Below, piece by piece: positions 1 to 8,129 of a stretch of 64,000 bases of DNA. The DNA lies in contig NZ_LIVT01000003.1 of the NCBI RefSeq assembly GCF_001905905.1, forward strand, positions 1 through 64,000, written 5' to 3'. A program made the translations under genes and the position numbers. The notes under the pieces were generated by a model. It saw only the letters and a program-made list of their open reading frames with translations. It did no database searches and was not told the origin of the DNA. The stretch's first letter is position 1; each line of letters starts with the position of its first letter. Source of the DNA: Streptomyces sp. CB02366. Lineage in GTDB: Bacteria > Actinomycetota > Actinomycetes > Streptomycetales > Streptomycetaceae.

Positions 1-63
1 CACCGCGCGGCCCGGAGCCGTATCGCCACCGCCGCACTTCGCCCCCGGTGTCGTCCTTCGGCC

Positions 64-1464
64 CTACCGCCGTTCCTCGGCCTGCCCCGACGCGGTGCTC
101 CGGCCGCCCCGGCCCTCACCGTCCTGAGCCCCGAGGCCGAAGGTGGTGAACGCCGTGCGCTCGGGCAGGGGGTAGAACTCCTTGCCCGTCAGCGTGTTGA
201 CGATGACGGCGGACCGCCAGGCGGCCAGGCCCAGATCGGGTGTGCCGACGCCGTGCGTGTGCCGTTCGGCGTTCTGCACGAAGACGGAACCGGTGACCTC
301 CGGTGCCAGGACGAGCCGTTGGGCCGCGTCGATCTGCGGTCGGCCGGCGTCGTCGCGGACGATGTACGGGTCGAGCGCGGCGAGCAGCGTGTCTACGGGG
401 CGCTCCCGGTAACCGGTGGCGAGGACGACCGCGTCGGTGACGAGCCGACCGCGCGTCCCCTGCTGGCCGTGCTCGACGCACAGCTCCGTGCGCCCCTCCG
501 CCGTGGTCGTGGCGCCGGTGACCTCGATGCCGGGGGTGAGCGCCACGTCGGGCCAGCCGCCGCCGAGGCTGCGCCGGTACAGCTCGTCGTGTATGTCCCC
601 GAGCGTCTCCCCGCTGACGCCCTTGTACAACTGCCACTGCCGGGGCAGCAGCCGGTCCCGGGTGGCCTGCGGAAGCCCGTGGAAGTAGCGGGTGTAGTCG
701 GGGGTGAACTGCTCCAGGCCGATCTTGCTGTACTCCATGGGCGCGAAGGCCGGCGTGCGGGCCAGCCAGGTCAGCCCCTCCGCCCCCTCCGGCCGGGAGC
801 GGAGCAGGTCCAGCAGGACTTCGGCGCCGGACTGGCCCGAGCCGACCACGGTGATGTGGCGGGCGGCCAGCAGCCGGTCCCGCTGGGGGAGGTAGTCCGC
901 CGAGTGCAGCACGAGGGCGGCCGGGTCCTCGGCCAGGGCCTTGAGCCGATCGGGCACATGGGGAGACGTACCGACACCGAGCGCGAGGTTGCGGGTCCGG
1001 GCGAGTCCGGCCTCCGGCGTCTCCCCGTCCGGGCCCGTCCGGGTGAACTCCACGGAGAAAACGCCCTGTTCCGCGTCCCAGGCCACGGTGTCGACCCGGT
1101 GGCCGAAGCGGACGGAGGGGAGTTCGGTGCTCGCCCACCGCAGATAGTCGTCGAACTCCGCGCGGTGGATGTGGAAGCGCTCGGCGAAGTAGAAGGGGAA
1201 CAGTCTGCGGCGGATCTTGACGTAATTGAGGTAGGACCAGGGGCTGGTGGGCTCGACCAGGCTCACCAGGTCGGCGAGGAAGGGAACTTGGAGGGTCGCT
1301 CCCTCGATGAGGAGCCCCGGGTGCCAGCGGAAGGCGGGGCTCTGCTCGTGGAAGGCGGTGCGCAGCCCCGGTACGCCGTCGGCCAGCGCGGCGAGCGAGA
1401 GGTTGAAGGGCCCTGCGCCCACCCCCAGCAGGTCGAGGGGCGGCGTGCGCGGTCCGGGTGTCAT
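64..1464 (-). CDS. desB: lysine N6-monooxygenase, desferrioxamine biosynthesis
   Basis: FAD- and NADPH-dependent N-hydroxylating monooxygenase of the lysine/ornithine family. It would hydroxylate cadaverine (or lysine) on the way to desferrioxamine in the cytoplasm. The 466-residue protein opens with the FAD motif GVGAGPFNL (about residue 14), has a second nucleotide site GSGQSGAE near residue 205, and ends with the family ATGYR motif. The ATG at 1464 is chosen over longer open frame because GGGAGGAG lies just upstream. It follows desA by 70 bp on the same strand, so the two are probably one iron-regulated transcript. The rest of the pathway (desC, desD) would lie beyond the left edge. The family call is firm; the exact substrate is inferred from the neighbour. 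Confidence 0.9.
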   Translation of the reverse strand: MTPGPRTPPLDLLGVGAGPFNLSLAALADGVPGLRTAFHEQSPAFRWHPGLLIEGATLQVPFLADLVSLVEPTSPWSYLNYVKIRRRLFPFYFAERFHIHRAEFDDYLRWASTELPSVRFGHRVDTVAWDAEQGVFSVEFTRTGPDGETPEAGLARTRNLALGVGTSPHVPDRLKALAEDPAALVLHSADYLPQRDRLLAARHITVVGSGQSGAEVLLDLLRSRPEGAEGLTWLARTPAFAPMEYSKIGLEQFTPDYTRYFHGLPQATRDRLLPRQWQLYKGVSGETLGDIHDELYRRSLGGGWPDVALTPGIEVTGATTTAEGRTELCVEHGQQGTRGRLVTDAVVLATGYRERPVDTLLAALDPYIVRDDAGRPQIDAAQRLVLAPEVTGSVFVQNAERHTHGVGTPDLGLAAWRSAVIVNTLTGKEFYPLPERTAFTTFGLGAQDGEGRGGRSTASGQAEERR

Positions 1465-1534
1465 CGGGCTCCTCCCGCAAGGGGCGCCGGGGTGGCGGGG
1501 GCTCGTCCCCGGCAGGCCCTGCGCATCGTCGACG

Positions 1535-3163
1535 TCATGGCGACAGCCTTTCCGGCGCGGGGGCTCCGGCGCCTTCGGCTGCCGGTGCTTCGCTCGCGCG
1601 GCGGGCCGTCGCGGCGCCGCCCGCGACAGGTTCCGCCCGGCCCCCTCCCCCGGCACGGTCCGCCGGAGTCCCGTTCGCCGCCCGGTCCGCCGGGGCGTCG
1701 GTCACGGCACGGGTCGCCGCCGTGACGAGGTTCAGGAGCGGCAGCAGATCGGCGGTCGCGGCGTCCGGGTGCAGGAGGGTGGCCTTCAGCCACAGCCGGC
1801 TGCGGCCGTCCCCGTCCTCCGCGACCGCGCGGCCGAGGACGGCGCGCCCCTCGGCGAGGAGGGCGCGGCGGACGGCGGCGACCACGGCGTCGCCCGCCTC
1901 GTCGGGCAGCGCGTCGGCCGCGGCGGGGCGGAACAACACGGTGCTGATCCCGATGTCCCCGGGGCGGCGGCGCAGCGCGGGGTGTTCGTCGACGGCCCGG
2001 CCGAACTCGTGGGCCGTGCGGACGCAGTGCTCCACCAGAGCGGCGAGCCCCCGGCGTCCGAGCGCCCGGAACGTGACGGCCATCTTCAGGGCGTCGGGGC
2101 GTCGGGTGGTGCGGATCGAACGGCCCAGCAGGTCCGGGAGTCCGGCCTCGGTGTCGTCGTCGGCGTTGAGGTAGCCGGTGCGCAGGGACAGCGGCGCGAG
2201 CGTCGCGGCGTCCGCGACGGTCAGCACCCCGGCGGCGACCGGCTGCCAGCCGAGTTTGTGCAGGTCGAACGTGACGGAGTCGGCGCGCTCCAGCCCCGCG
2301 AGCCGCGGGGCCAGGCGCTCGCTGAACAGCAGCGGCCCCCCGTACGCGGCGTCGACGTGGAACCGGGCGCCGTGCCGCCCGGCGATCCGGGCGATCTCCG
2401 CGAGCGGGTCGATGCGCCCCTCGTCGGTGGTGCCGGCGGTGGCGACGACCAGGAGGGGAGCTCCGGACAGGCCGGCCAGGACGTGGTCCAGGGCGGCCGG
2501 GTCGATCCGGCCCCCGCGGCAGGCGACGACGGCCGGGGCGGGCAGGCCGAGCATCCAGGCGGCTCGGTGGACGCTGTGGTGGGCGTTGGCGCCGGTCACC
2601 ACCCGGAGGGCGCCGGGGGCCGCCCGTTCCCGGGCGATGAGCAGCGCGACCAGGTTGGACTCGGTGCCGCCGCTGGTGATGAGCGCGTCCGGGGCGGGGG
2701 CGGCGGGGTGGACGAGCCGGGCCAGGGCGGCCGTGGTCAGCTCCTCGATCACCCCGGCCGCGGGCGCCTGGTCCCAGGAGTCCAGGGAGGGGTTCAGGGC
2801 CGTCCCCGCCAGGTCCGCGGCGACGGCCACGGCCAGCGGCGGGCAGTGCAGATGGGCGACACAGGCGGGGTCGGCCGGGTCGGCCGCCCCTTCCGCCGCG
2901 GCGCGGACCACGTCCGTGAGCGCGGCCTCGGCGCCGACGCCCTCCTCGGGCAGGACCGGAGCGCACAGGGCGCGCGTGCGACGGGCCACGGCCTCGGGCC
3001 CCCCGGCGGGCAGCGGCCCGCCCCGGGCCGGGGCGGCGGCCTCCAGCGCGTCCAGGACGATCGCGGTGAGGGCCCGCAGACGCTCCGGCCCGTGCGCACC
3101 GCCCGCGACCTGCCCTCCCCGTGCGCCTGCCGCGCCCGGCATCGACGGCGTACCGGCGCTCAC
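1535..3163 (-). CDS. desA: PLP-dependent decarboxylase, lysine to cadaverine type
   Basis: Group II pyridoxal-phosphate decarboxylase of 542 residues, of the aromatic/diaminobutyrate decarboxylase fold. It would make cadaverine from lysine as the first step to desferrioxamine. Visible landmarks are SGGTESNL in the cofactor domain, HVDAAYGGPL with the ring-stacking and aspartate residues, and TFDLHKLGWQ, which holds the lysine that binds PLP. The GTG at 3163 is preceded by a weak purine stretch; a start a few codons inside is possible. The C-terminal tail is Ala/Gly/Arg-rich and looks unstructured. Upstream lies an iron box at 3316-3334, so iron repression by DmdR1/IdeR is expected. Assignment as desA rests on the adjacent desB. 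Confidence 0.88.
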   Translation of the reverse strand: MSAGTPSMPGAAGARGGQVAGGAHGPERLRALTAIVLDALEAAAPARGGPLPAGGPEAVARRTRALCAPVLPEEGVGAEAALTDVVRAAAEGAADPADPACVAHLHCPPLAVAVAADLAGTALNPSLDSWDQAPAAGVIEELTTAALARLVHPAAPAPDALITSGGTESNLVALLIARERAAPGALRVVTGANAHHSVHRAAWMLGLPAPAVVACRGGRIDPAALDHVLAGLSGAPLLVVATAGTTDEGRIDPLAEIARIAGRHGARFHVDAAYGGPLLFSERLAPRLAGLERADSVTFDLHKLGWQPVAAGVLTVADAATLAPLSLRTGYLNADDDTEAGLPDLLGRSIRTTRRPDALKMAVTFRALGRRGLAALVEHCVRTAHEFGRAVDEHPALRRRPGDIGISTVLFRPAAADALPDEAGDAVVAAVRRALLAEGRAVLGRAVAEDGDGRSRLWLKATLLHPDAATADLLPLLNLVTAATRAVTDAPADRAANGTPADRAGGGGRAEPVAGGAATARRASEAPAAEGAGAPAPERLSP

Positions 3164-3315
3164 ACCCCACGCTCCACGACGGGCGCACCGGGGAGCGGGG
3201 GCGGGGCAGGCGGCATGGCGAAGACCTTCGGTCGTAGTGCGGGCGGGTCGTACCGCAGTGAGGTCCGCGCGCCCAGGGCGACACCGGAGGCGAAAGGATC
3301 CACCACCGGGGATGT

Positions 3316-3334
3316 GCCGGTTAGGCTAACCTAA
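3316..3334. promoter_or_regulatory. iron box (DmdR1/IdeR operator)
   Basis: The right 14 bases, TTAGGCTAACCTAA, match the 19-bp actinobacterial iron box exactly; 16 of 19 positions fit overall. It lies about 150 bp upstream of the desA start. It should repress desA-desB when iron is plentiful. The match is seen directly; regulator binding is inferred. Confidence 0.85.
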
Positions 3335-3767
3335 CTCCGAGGGTGCGGGCGACGGGTGGCCCACCGTGTCGCAGAGGCTACTTCGCTTACCGGGCAACCG
3401 AGTTGACGGGGTCGCCCTCCTCGCCCGGCGGAGCGCGGCCGGGGAGTCCGGCGGTCCGGTCCGATGGACGAACGGGGCGGACGCCCGCCTCCCGCCCGTG
3501 CGCCCGGACGGCGGGGCGGCCGGGGCGCGCACGTCTCCCGCTCGTCCGAAGGGTGGCTCTCCGCCCGTTCCCCGCCCGTTCGGCTTTCCGTCACACGGTT
3601 CCTGACCTCCGGTCAGGTCGGCCGTCTCGACTGTGCGGTGACGGTGACCCAGATGTAACCGAATGGCGTAGGGAGTGCGGAACCACCGAGCGCCACAAGC
3701 CGTTCTTCTTGCCACTACACGGCCGCCGACCCGCGGCAGGCCGATTCGAGGAAACGGACGACGCCCT
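3335..3767. other. gene-free divergent promoter region
   Basis: No convincing gene was found here. The stretch separates the minus-strand desAB genes from the plus-strand small ORF and must hold the promoter of the latter. Open frames on either strand have no good ribosome site and look like chance frames of high-GC DNA. Confidence 0.5.
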
Positions 3768-3965
3768 ATGAAGAAGACAGTCGGGTGGGCCCAGGACGGC
3801 GACGACTGGACGATCACCGTGAACGGCACGCAGTACCGTGCGGTCGAACGGCCGGCCGACGGCCGGGTCCACGACTACCTGGTGCGCGGAGCGGACCTGA
3901 CCGCCGAGTGCCCGAGCCTCGGACACGGTCTCGGCGTCATCCGGGAGCACGAGTCCCGCCGCTGA
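3768..3965 (+). CDS. small hypothetical protein
   Basis: A 65-residue acidic protein with no membrane segment, starting MKKTVGWAQDGDDW. The ATG at 3768 is preferred to longer frames because the low-complexity upstream part does not look coding, although the purine-rich stretch before it is a weak ribosome site. Its residues (WTITVNGTQYRAVERP, then DYLVRGADLTAEC) look like a small beta-rich fold. A hairpin terminator follows at 3982-4000, so it is probably a single-gene unit. I do not recognise a family and cannot assign a role. Confidence 0.6.
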   Translation: MKKTVGWAQDGDDWTITVNGTQYRAVERPADGRVHDYLVRGADLTAECPSLGHGLGVIREHESRR

Positions 3966-3981
3966 CCCGTCCCGGTCGGCC

Positions 3982-4000
3982 CGGCGGGTCCGGCCCGCCG
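3982..4000 (+). terminator. hairpin after the small ORF
   Basis: Seven-base stem CGGCGGG / CCCGCCG with a five-base loop, 16 bp after the stop codon at 3965. There is no U-tract, as is usual for Streptomyces terminators. It also begins the 380-bp stretch to 4347, in which I see no other gene. Confidence 0.5.
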
Positions 4001-4346
4001 AGCACGGCCCCCGCCCCCGACCCCCGGCCTCGACGGCGCGAGAGGGGCCGGCGGGGTGTGCGTCGAGGACGTCCCGCCGCGGCCGGGGCGGCGCGTCCTT
4101 CTCCACACCCCCGCCCGGGGCGAGGAAGACCCCCGCCCGGCGTACGGCCTTCACCGCGGCGTCGAGGCCGGGGACCGCGCGCCTGCCGGGCCGGCTGCCG
4201 CGGGCCCCGTCGCCGAGCCCTCCGAAAGCGGCGGGCCGGGGATGATCCCCGCCGGGACGCGCGTTGTACCCGTTGTATCCGGTGGCGTCCGGCTCGTCCG
4301 TCGAGCCGGGCCCCGGCGGCGGACCACAGGAGCTGGAGGCGGCGCG

Positions 4347-5411
4347 GTGCACGGTGAGTACAAGGTTCCCGGCGGCAAGCTGGTCGTGGTGGACCTGGAC
4401 GTGGAGGGCGGGGCGCTGCGGAACGTCCGCGTCGCCGGGGACTTCTTCCTCGAACCCGACGAGGCCATCCTCGCGATCGACGCGGCGTTGGAGGGCGCCC
4501 CCGCCACCACCGACACGGCCGGGCTCGCGGCCCGGATCGAGGCGGCGCTGCCCGACTCCACGGTGATGCTCGGGCTGAGCGCGGAGGGCGTCGCCGTCGC
4601 CGTGCGCCGGGCGCTCGCACAGGCCACGGAGTGGAGCGACTACGACTGGCAGCTGATCCACGACGCCCCGCAGTCGCCCGCGCTGCACATGGCGCTCGAC
4701 GAGGTCATCACCGCCGAGGTCGCGGCGGGGCTGCGACCGCCGACGCTGCGGGTCTGGGAGTGGGACTCCCCCGCCGTGATCATCGGCAGCTTCCAGTCGC
4801 TGCGCAACGAGGTGGACCCGGCGGGGGTCGAGCGGCACGGCGTGCACGTGGTACGTCGGATCTCCGGCGGCGGCGCCATGTTCGCGGAACCCAGCTCCAC
4901 CATCACCTACTCGCTGGCCGTCCCGCAGTCGCTGGTCTCCGGGCTGTCGTTCGCCGACAGCTACGCCTACCTGGACGACTGGGTGCTGGAAGCCCTCGCG
5001 GACATGGGGATCAAGGCCTGGTACCAGCCGCTCAACGACATCGCCACCGAGGTCGGCAAGATCGCCGGGGCGGCGCAGAAGCGGGTGGTGGGGCCGGACG
5101 GCGGGCCCGGGGCCGTCCTGCACCACGTGACGATGGCGTACGACATCGACGCCGACAAGATGCTGGAGGTGCTCCGCATCGGCAAGGAGAAGATGTCGGA
5201 CAAGGGCACCCGGTCGGCCAAGAAGCGTGTCGATCCGCTGCGGCGGCAGACCGGGCTGCCCCGCCAGGCCGTGATCGAGCGCATGATCGACTCGTTCCGT
5301 CGGCGTCACGGGCTGACCGACGGCGGCGTGACGCCCGCGGAGCTGGCGCGCGCCGAGGAGTTGGTACGGACGAAGTTCGCCGCACCGGAGTGGACCGCCC
5401 GGGTGCCGTAG
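4347..5411 (+). CDS. lipoate-protein ligase A family protein, accessory domain first
   Basis: A 354-residue protein of the biotin/lipoate ligase fold, expected to adenylate lipoate (or octanoate) and attach it to E2/H-protein domains. The first 100 or so residues (EYKVPGGKLVVVDL onward) resemble the lipoate-ligase accessory domain, which in E. coli LplA is at the C-terminus. The catalytic domain follows, with RRISGGGAMF near residue 169 (family RRxSGGG) and KIAGAAQKR, where Lys238 fits the lipoyl-AMP lysine. The GTG at 4347 has GGAGG seven bases upstream. Substrate specificity cannot be read from the sequence. It stands alone, 44 bp before an unrelated gene. Confidence 0.8.
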   Translation: MHGEYKVPGGKLVVVDLDVEGGALRNVRVAGDFFLEPDEAILAIDAALEGAPATTDTAGLAARIEAALPDSTVMLGLSAEGVAVAVRRALAQATEWSDYDWQLIHDAPQSPALHMALDEVITAEVAAGLRPPTLRVWEWDSPAVIIGSFQSLRNEVDPAGVERHGVHVVRRISGGGAMFAEPSSTITYSLAVPQSLVSGLSFADSYAYLDDWVLEALADMGIKAWYQPLNDIATEVGKIAGAAQKRVVGPDGGPGAVLHHVTMAYDIDADKMLEVLRIGKEKMSDKGTRSAKKRVDPLRRQTGLPRQAVIERMIDSFRRRHGLTDGGVTPAELARAEELVRTKFAAPEWTARVP

Positions 5412-5454
5412 CGGGGCCGGGTCCGTGCGGCGGCTCCACGGCATACTGGGACGC

Positions 5455-6327
5455 ATGGACGAGGCAGCGGGCTCCGGACTGCGGGAACGGCTCGGAAGAA
5501 GCCTGTTCGCCCGGGTGGCGGGGCCGTCCGGGCCGGAGAACCGGGCCCGCATCCACGACACCCCCGGCCCCCGGTGGTTCGGCCCGGACCGGCCGGTGCG
5601 CCGGGTCCACGGGGACGCGTCCATGTTCATCGGAGGGCTGCGGGCCCTGCTCCTGCAGTCGCTGCACCCCCTCGCCATGGCCGCCGTCGCGGGGCACTCG
5701 GGGTTCCGGGGCGACCCGTGGGGGCGGCTCCAGCGGACCAGCACGTTCCTGGCCGTCACCACCTTCGGCACGGCCGACCACGCGCGGGAGGCGGTGGACC
5801 GGGTACGGGCCGTACACGAGGGGGTCCGCGGGTTCTCGTCCTCCGGTGAGCCGTACCACGCGGCCGACCCGCACCTGCTGTGCTGGGTGCACATCGCGGA
5901 GGTGGACAGTTTCCTGCGCGCCCATCAGCGGTACGGAGCGCGGCCGTTGGACGGCGCGGGGTGCGACGGCTACATCCACGACATGGCGACGGTCGCCCGC
6001 GCGCTCGGCGTCCCCGACCCGCCGCACGATCGCGCGGAGCTGGCCGCCCGGATCGCCGCCTACCGGCCGGAGCTGCGCGCGACCCGTGAGGCGCTGGACG
6101 CGGCCCGCTTCATCCTGTTGCGCCCGCCGCTGCCCTGGCCGGCCCGTCCTCCGTACGCGGTGCTCGCCGCCAACGCCGTGTCCACGCTGCCGCCGTGGGC
6201 CAGGGCGCCGCTGCGGCTGCCCCGGGCGCCGGGAGTGGAGGAGATCTGCGTACGGCCCGCGGGGAAGGCCCTGACCAGGACGATCCGGTGGGCGATGACC
6301 CGGCCGCCGACGTCTGCCGAGGGCTGA
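5455..6327 (+). CDS. MpaB-family oxygenase (DUF2236)
   Basis: A 290-residue member of the rubber-oxygenase/MpaB family, whose better-known members are b-type haem oxygenases such as latex-clearing protein. Family landmarks are RVHGDASMFIGGLRALLLQSLHP in the first third, then an alpha-helical core with FLAVTTFGT and the haem-proximal-like WVHIAEVDSFL. The ATG at 5455 gives a normal family length. A few in-frame codons upstream lack a ribosome site. No signal peptide is present, so it is cytoplasmic. The substrate is unknown; actinobacterial paralogues are mostly uncharacterised. Confidence 0.8.
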   Translation: MDEAAGSGLRERLGRSLFARVAGPSGPENRARIHDTPGPRWFGPDRPVRRVHGDASMFIGGLRALLLQSLHPLAMAAVAGHSGFRGDPWGRLQRTSTFLAVTTFGTADHAREAVDRVRAVHEGVRGFSSSGEPYHAADPHLLCWVHIAEVDSFLRAHQRYGARPLDGAGCDGYIHDMATVARALGVPDPPHDRAELAARIAAYRPELRATREALDAARFILLRPPLPWPARPPYAVLAANAVSTLPPWARAPLRLPRAPGVEEICVRPAGKALTRTIRWAMTRPPTSAEG

Positions 6328-6410
6328 ACGCCGGGGTCCGGATGCCGCGGTCCGCTGCGGGCGGGACCATGGGGGGACCGTACCCGGGGGGCCCACGGCG
6401 GGAGGCCCCG

Positions 6411-8057
6411 ATGGCCCGCAGCGAATCGACCGACGTCCTGGTGGTGGGCGCGGGCCCGGTCGGCCTGACGCTCGCCGGGGAGCTGCGGCGGGCGGGGGTG
6501 GCGTGCCGGATCGTGGACCGGCTCCCGGCCCGGCTGCCGTACGCCAGGGCGGTGGGGATCCAGCCGCGCACCCTGGAGCTCTTCGACCGCATGGGCCTGG
6601 TGCGGGAGGTGCTGGACGCGGCGGTCCCGATGCGCGGCCAGGTGACGTACGTCGACGGGGCCGAACGCGGGCGGGTGGAGCTCGTGCTGCCGCCGGAGGT
6701 GCCTTACGGCTTCGCGGCCCTGCCGCAGTACGAGACGGAACGCCTCCTGGAGGAGTTCCTCGGGCGTTACGGCACCGGGATCGAGCGCTCCACCGCGCTG
6801 GTGGCGTTCGCCCGGGACGCCGCCGGGGTGACCAGCCGGCTCACCACCGCGTCCGGGGCCGAGGAGGAGGTGCGGTCCCGGTACCTGGTGGGGTGCGACG
6901 GGGCGCACAGCACCGTCCGCAAGGGCCTCGGACTCTCGTTCGAAGGCGGTGCGTTCCCCGAGGAGTACATGCTCGCCGATGTGGAGGTGGACTGGGCGCT
7001 GCCGTCCGGATACGGGGTGCGGTCGATGCGCCTGGGCGCGGGCGGCGCGGTCGACGACCTGCTGGTCTGCGTCCCGCTGCCGGGGAGGGGCCGCTACCGG
7101 ATGTCGATGCCGGCGCCGCCGGAGCTGTCCGCCGCGCGGCGGGCGGAGGCGGTCGGGCCGGCGGGCGGCGACGGGGTGGCGCACGGGCTCGAAGGAGGTG
7201 CGGCCCCCGGCCTCGCCGACGTCCAGAGGGTGTTGGACCGGCTGGCGCCGGAGCCGGCCACCGCGTCCGCGCTGCGCTGGTCCTCGGTGTTCGGGATCAG
7301 CCACCGGCTGGTGGACCGGTACGGGGAGGGCCGGGTGTTCGTCGCCGGGGACGCGGCGCACATCCACCCGCCGACCGGCGCCCAGGGCATGAACACCGGG
7401 GTCCAGGACGCCGCGAACCTGGCGTGGAAGCTCGCGCTGGCCGTCGGAGGCGCCGCGGGGCCGCGGGTGCTCGCGAGTTACGACGCCGAGCGCCGCCCGG
7501 TGGGCGAGGAGGTCGTCCGGCGAACCGTCCGGCACGCCGCCGAAGGCGTCCAGGCCGACCCGGAGGACCCGGGGACGCTGCTGCTGCGCGAGGCCCAACT
7601 GCTCGTCTCCTACCGGGACAGCCCGCTGGTCGCACCCTTGCCCCGGGACGACGGCGGCGGCCCCCGGCCGGGCGACCGGGCCCCGGACTGCGGCGGCCTC
7701 ACCGGGGACGTCGCCGCGTACCCGCAACGGCTGTTCGACCTGATGCGCGGGCGGGGCCACATGCTGCTCGGGTACGGGCGCCACCCGGCCGGAGACGCGC
7801 CCCGCGACCTCGCCGCCGCCGCGCGGGAGGCGAGCGGGGGCCGGGTCGCGACCCACTGGATCCTGCCCGCCGACGCCCCGGACGAAGTGACGGGGGTTCC
7901 TCGTCACCACGACGGCCGGGGCGAGTTCGCTCGCGCGTACGGGGCCGGGGAGGGCGCGGCGTTCCTGGTGCGGCCGGACGGCCACCTGGCCGCGTGCCTC
8001 CGTCCGCCGGTCGTGGGCGCGTTGGCGGCGGCGCTGAGGCGGGTCTTCGGGCCGTGA
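6411..8057 (+). CDS. FAD-dependent aromatic-ring monooxygenase
   Basis: Class A flavin hydroxylase of 548 residues (FAD_binding_3 family, with PHBH and anthracycline hydroxylases). The order is the dinucleotide motif GAGPVGLTLAGELRRAG at the start, the DG-type motif GCDGAHSTVRKGLG in the middle, and GDAAHIHPPTGAQGMNTG, which closes the FAD site. About 150 further residues then look like the thioredoxin-like C-terminal domain of the phenol-hydroxylase type. The ATG at 6411 has GGAGG five bases before it. It could act on an aromatic degradation intermediate or a polyketide; no neighbouring pathway genes decide this. Confidence 0.85.
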   Translation: MARSESTDVLVVGAGPVGLTLAGELRRAGVACRIVDRLPARLPYARAVGIQPRTLELFDRMGLVREVLDAAVPMRGQVTYVDGAERGRVELVLPPEVPYGFAALPQYETERLLEEFLGRYGTGIERSTALVAFARDAAGVTSRLTTASGAEEEVRSRYLVGCDGAHSTVRKGLGLSFEGGAFPEEYMLADVEVDWALPSGYGVRSMRLGAGGAVDDLLVCVPLPGRGRYRMSMPAPPELSAARRAEAVGPAGGDGVAHGLEGGAAPGLADVQRVLDRLAPEPATASALRWSSVFGISHRLVDRYGEGRVFVAGDAAHIHPPTGAQGMNTGVQDAANLAWKLALAVGGAAGPRVLASYDAERRPVGEEVVRRTVRHAAEGVQADPEDPGTLLLREAQLLVSYRDSPLVAPLPRDDGGGPRPGDRAPDCGGLTGDVAAYPQRLFDLMRGRGHMLLGYGRHPAGDAPRDLAAAAREASGGRVATHWILPADAPDEVTGVPRHHDGRGEFARAYGAGEGAAFLVRPDGHLAACLRPPVVGALAAALRRVFGP

Positions 8058-8078
8058 CGTCCGGCACGGGGCCGCCGC

Positions 8079-8098
8079 TCCCGGGTTCCCGCCCGGGA
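8079..8098. terminator. hairpin between convergent genes
   Basis: Seven-base stem TCCCGGG / CCCGGGA with a six-base loop in the 72-bp gap between the stop codons of two convergent genes. It would serve both directions. Confidence 0.45.
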
Positions 8099-8129
8099 CG
8101 ACGCCCCGCGCCGTCCCGCGGGCCCCGTC

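Noticed and set aside
1247..3334. Very long open frame on the plus strand opposite desA/desB
   Set aside because: It is antisense to two recognised genes, made of Arg/Gly/Pro-rich residues without motifs, and typical of third-position GC bias. The same applies to long frames antisense to most genes here.
3326..3829. 167-codon minus-strand frame upstream of desA
   Set aside because: It covers the iron box and the small ORF antisense, with low-complexity Arg/Pro-rich sequence.
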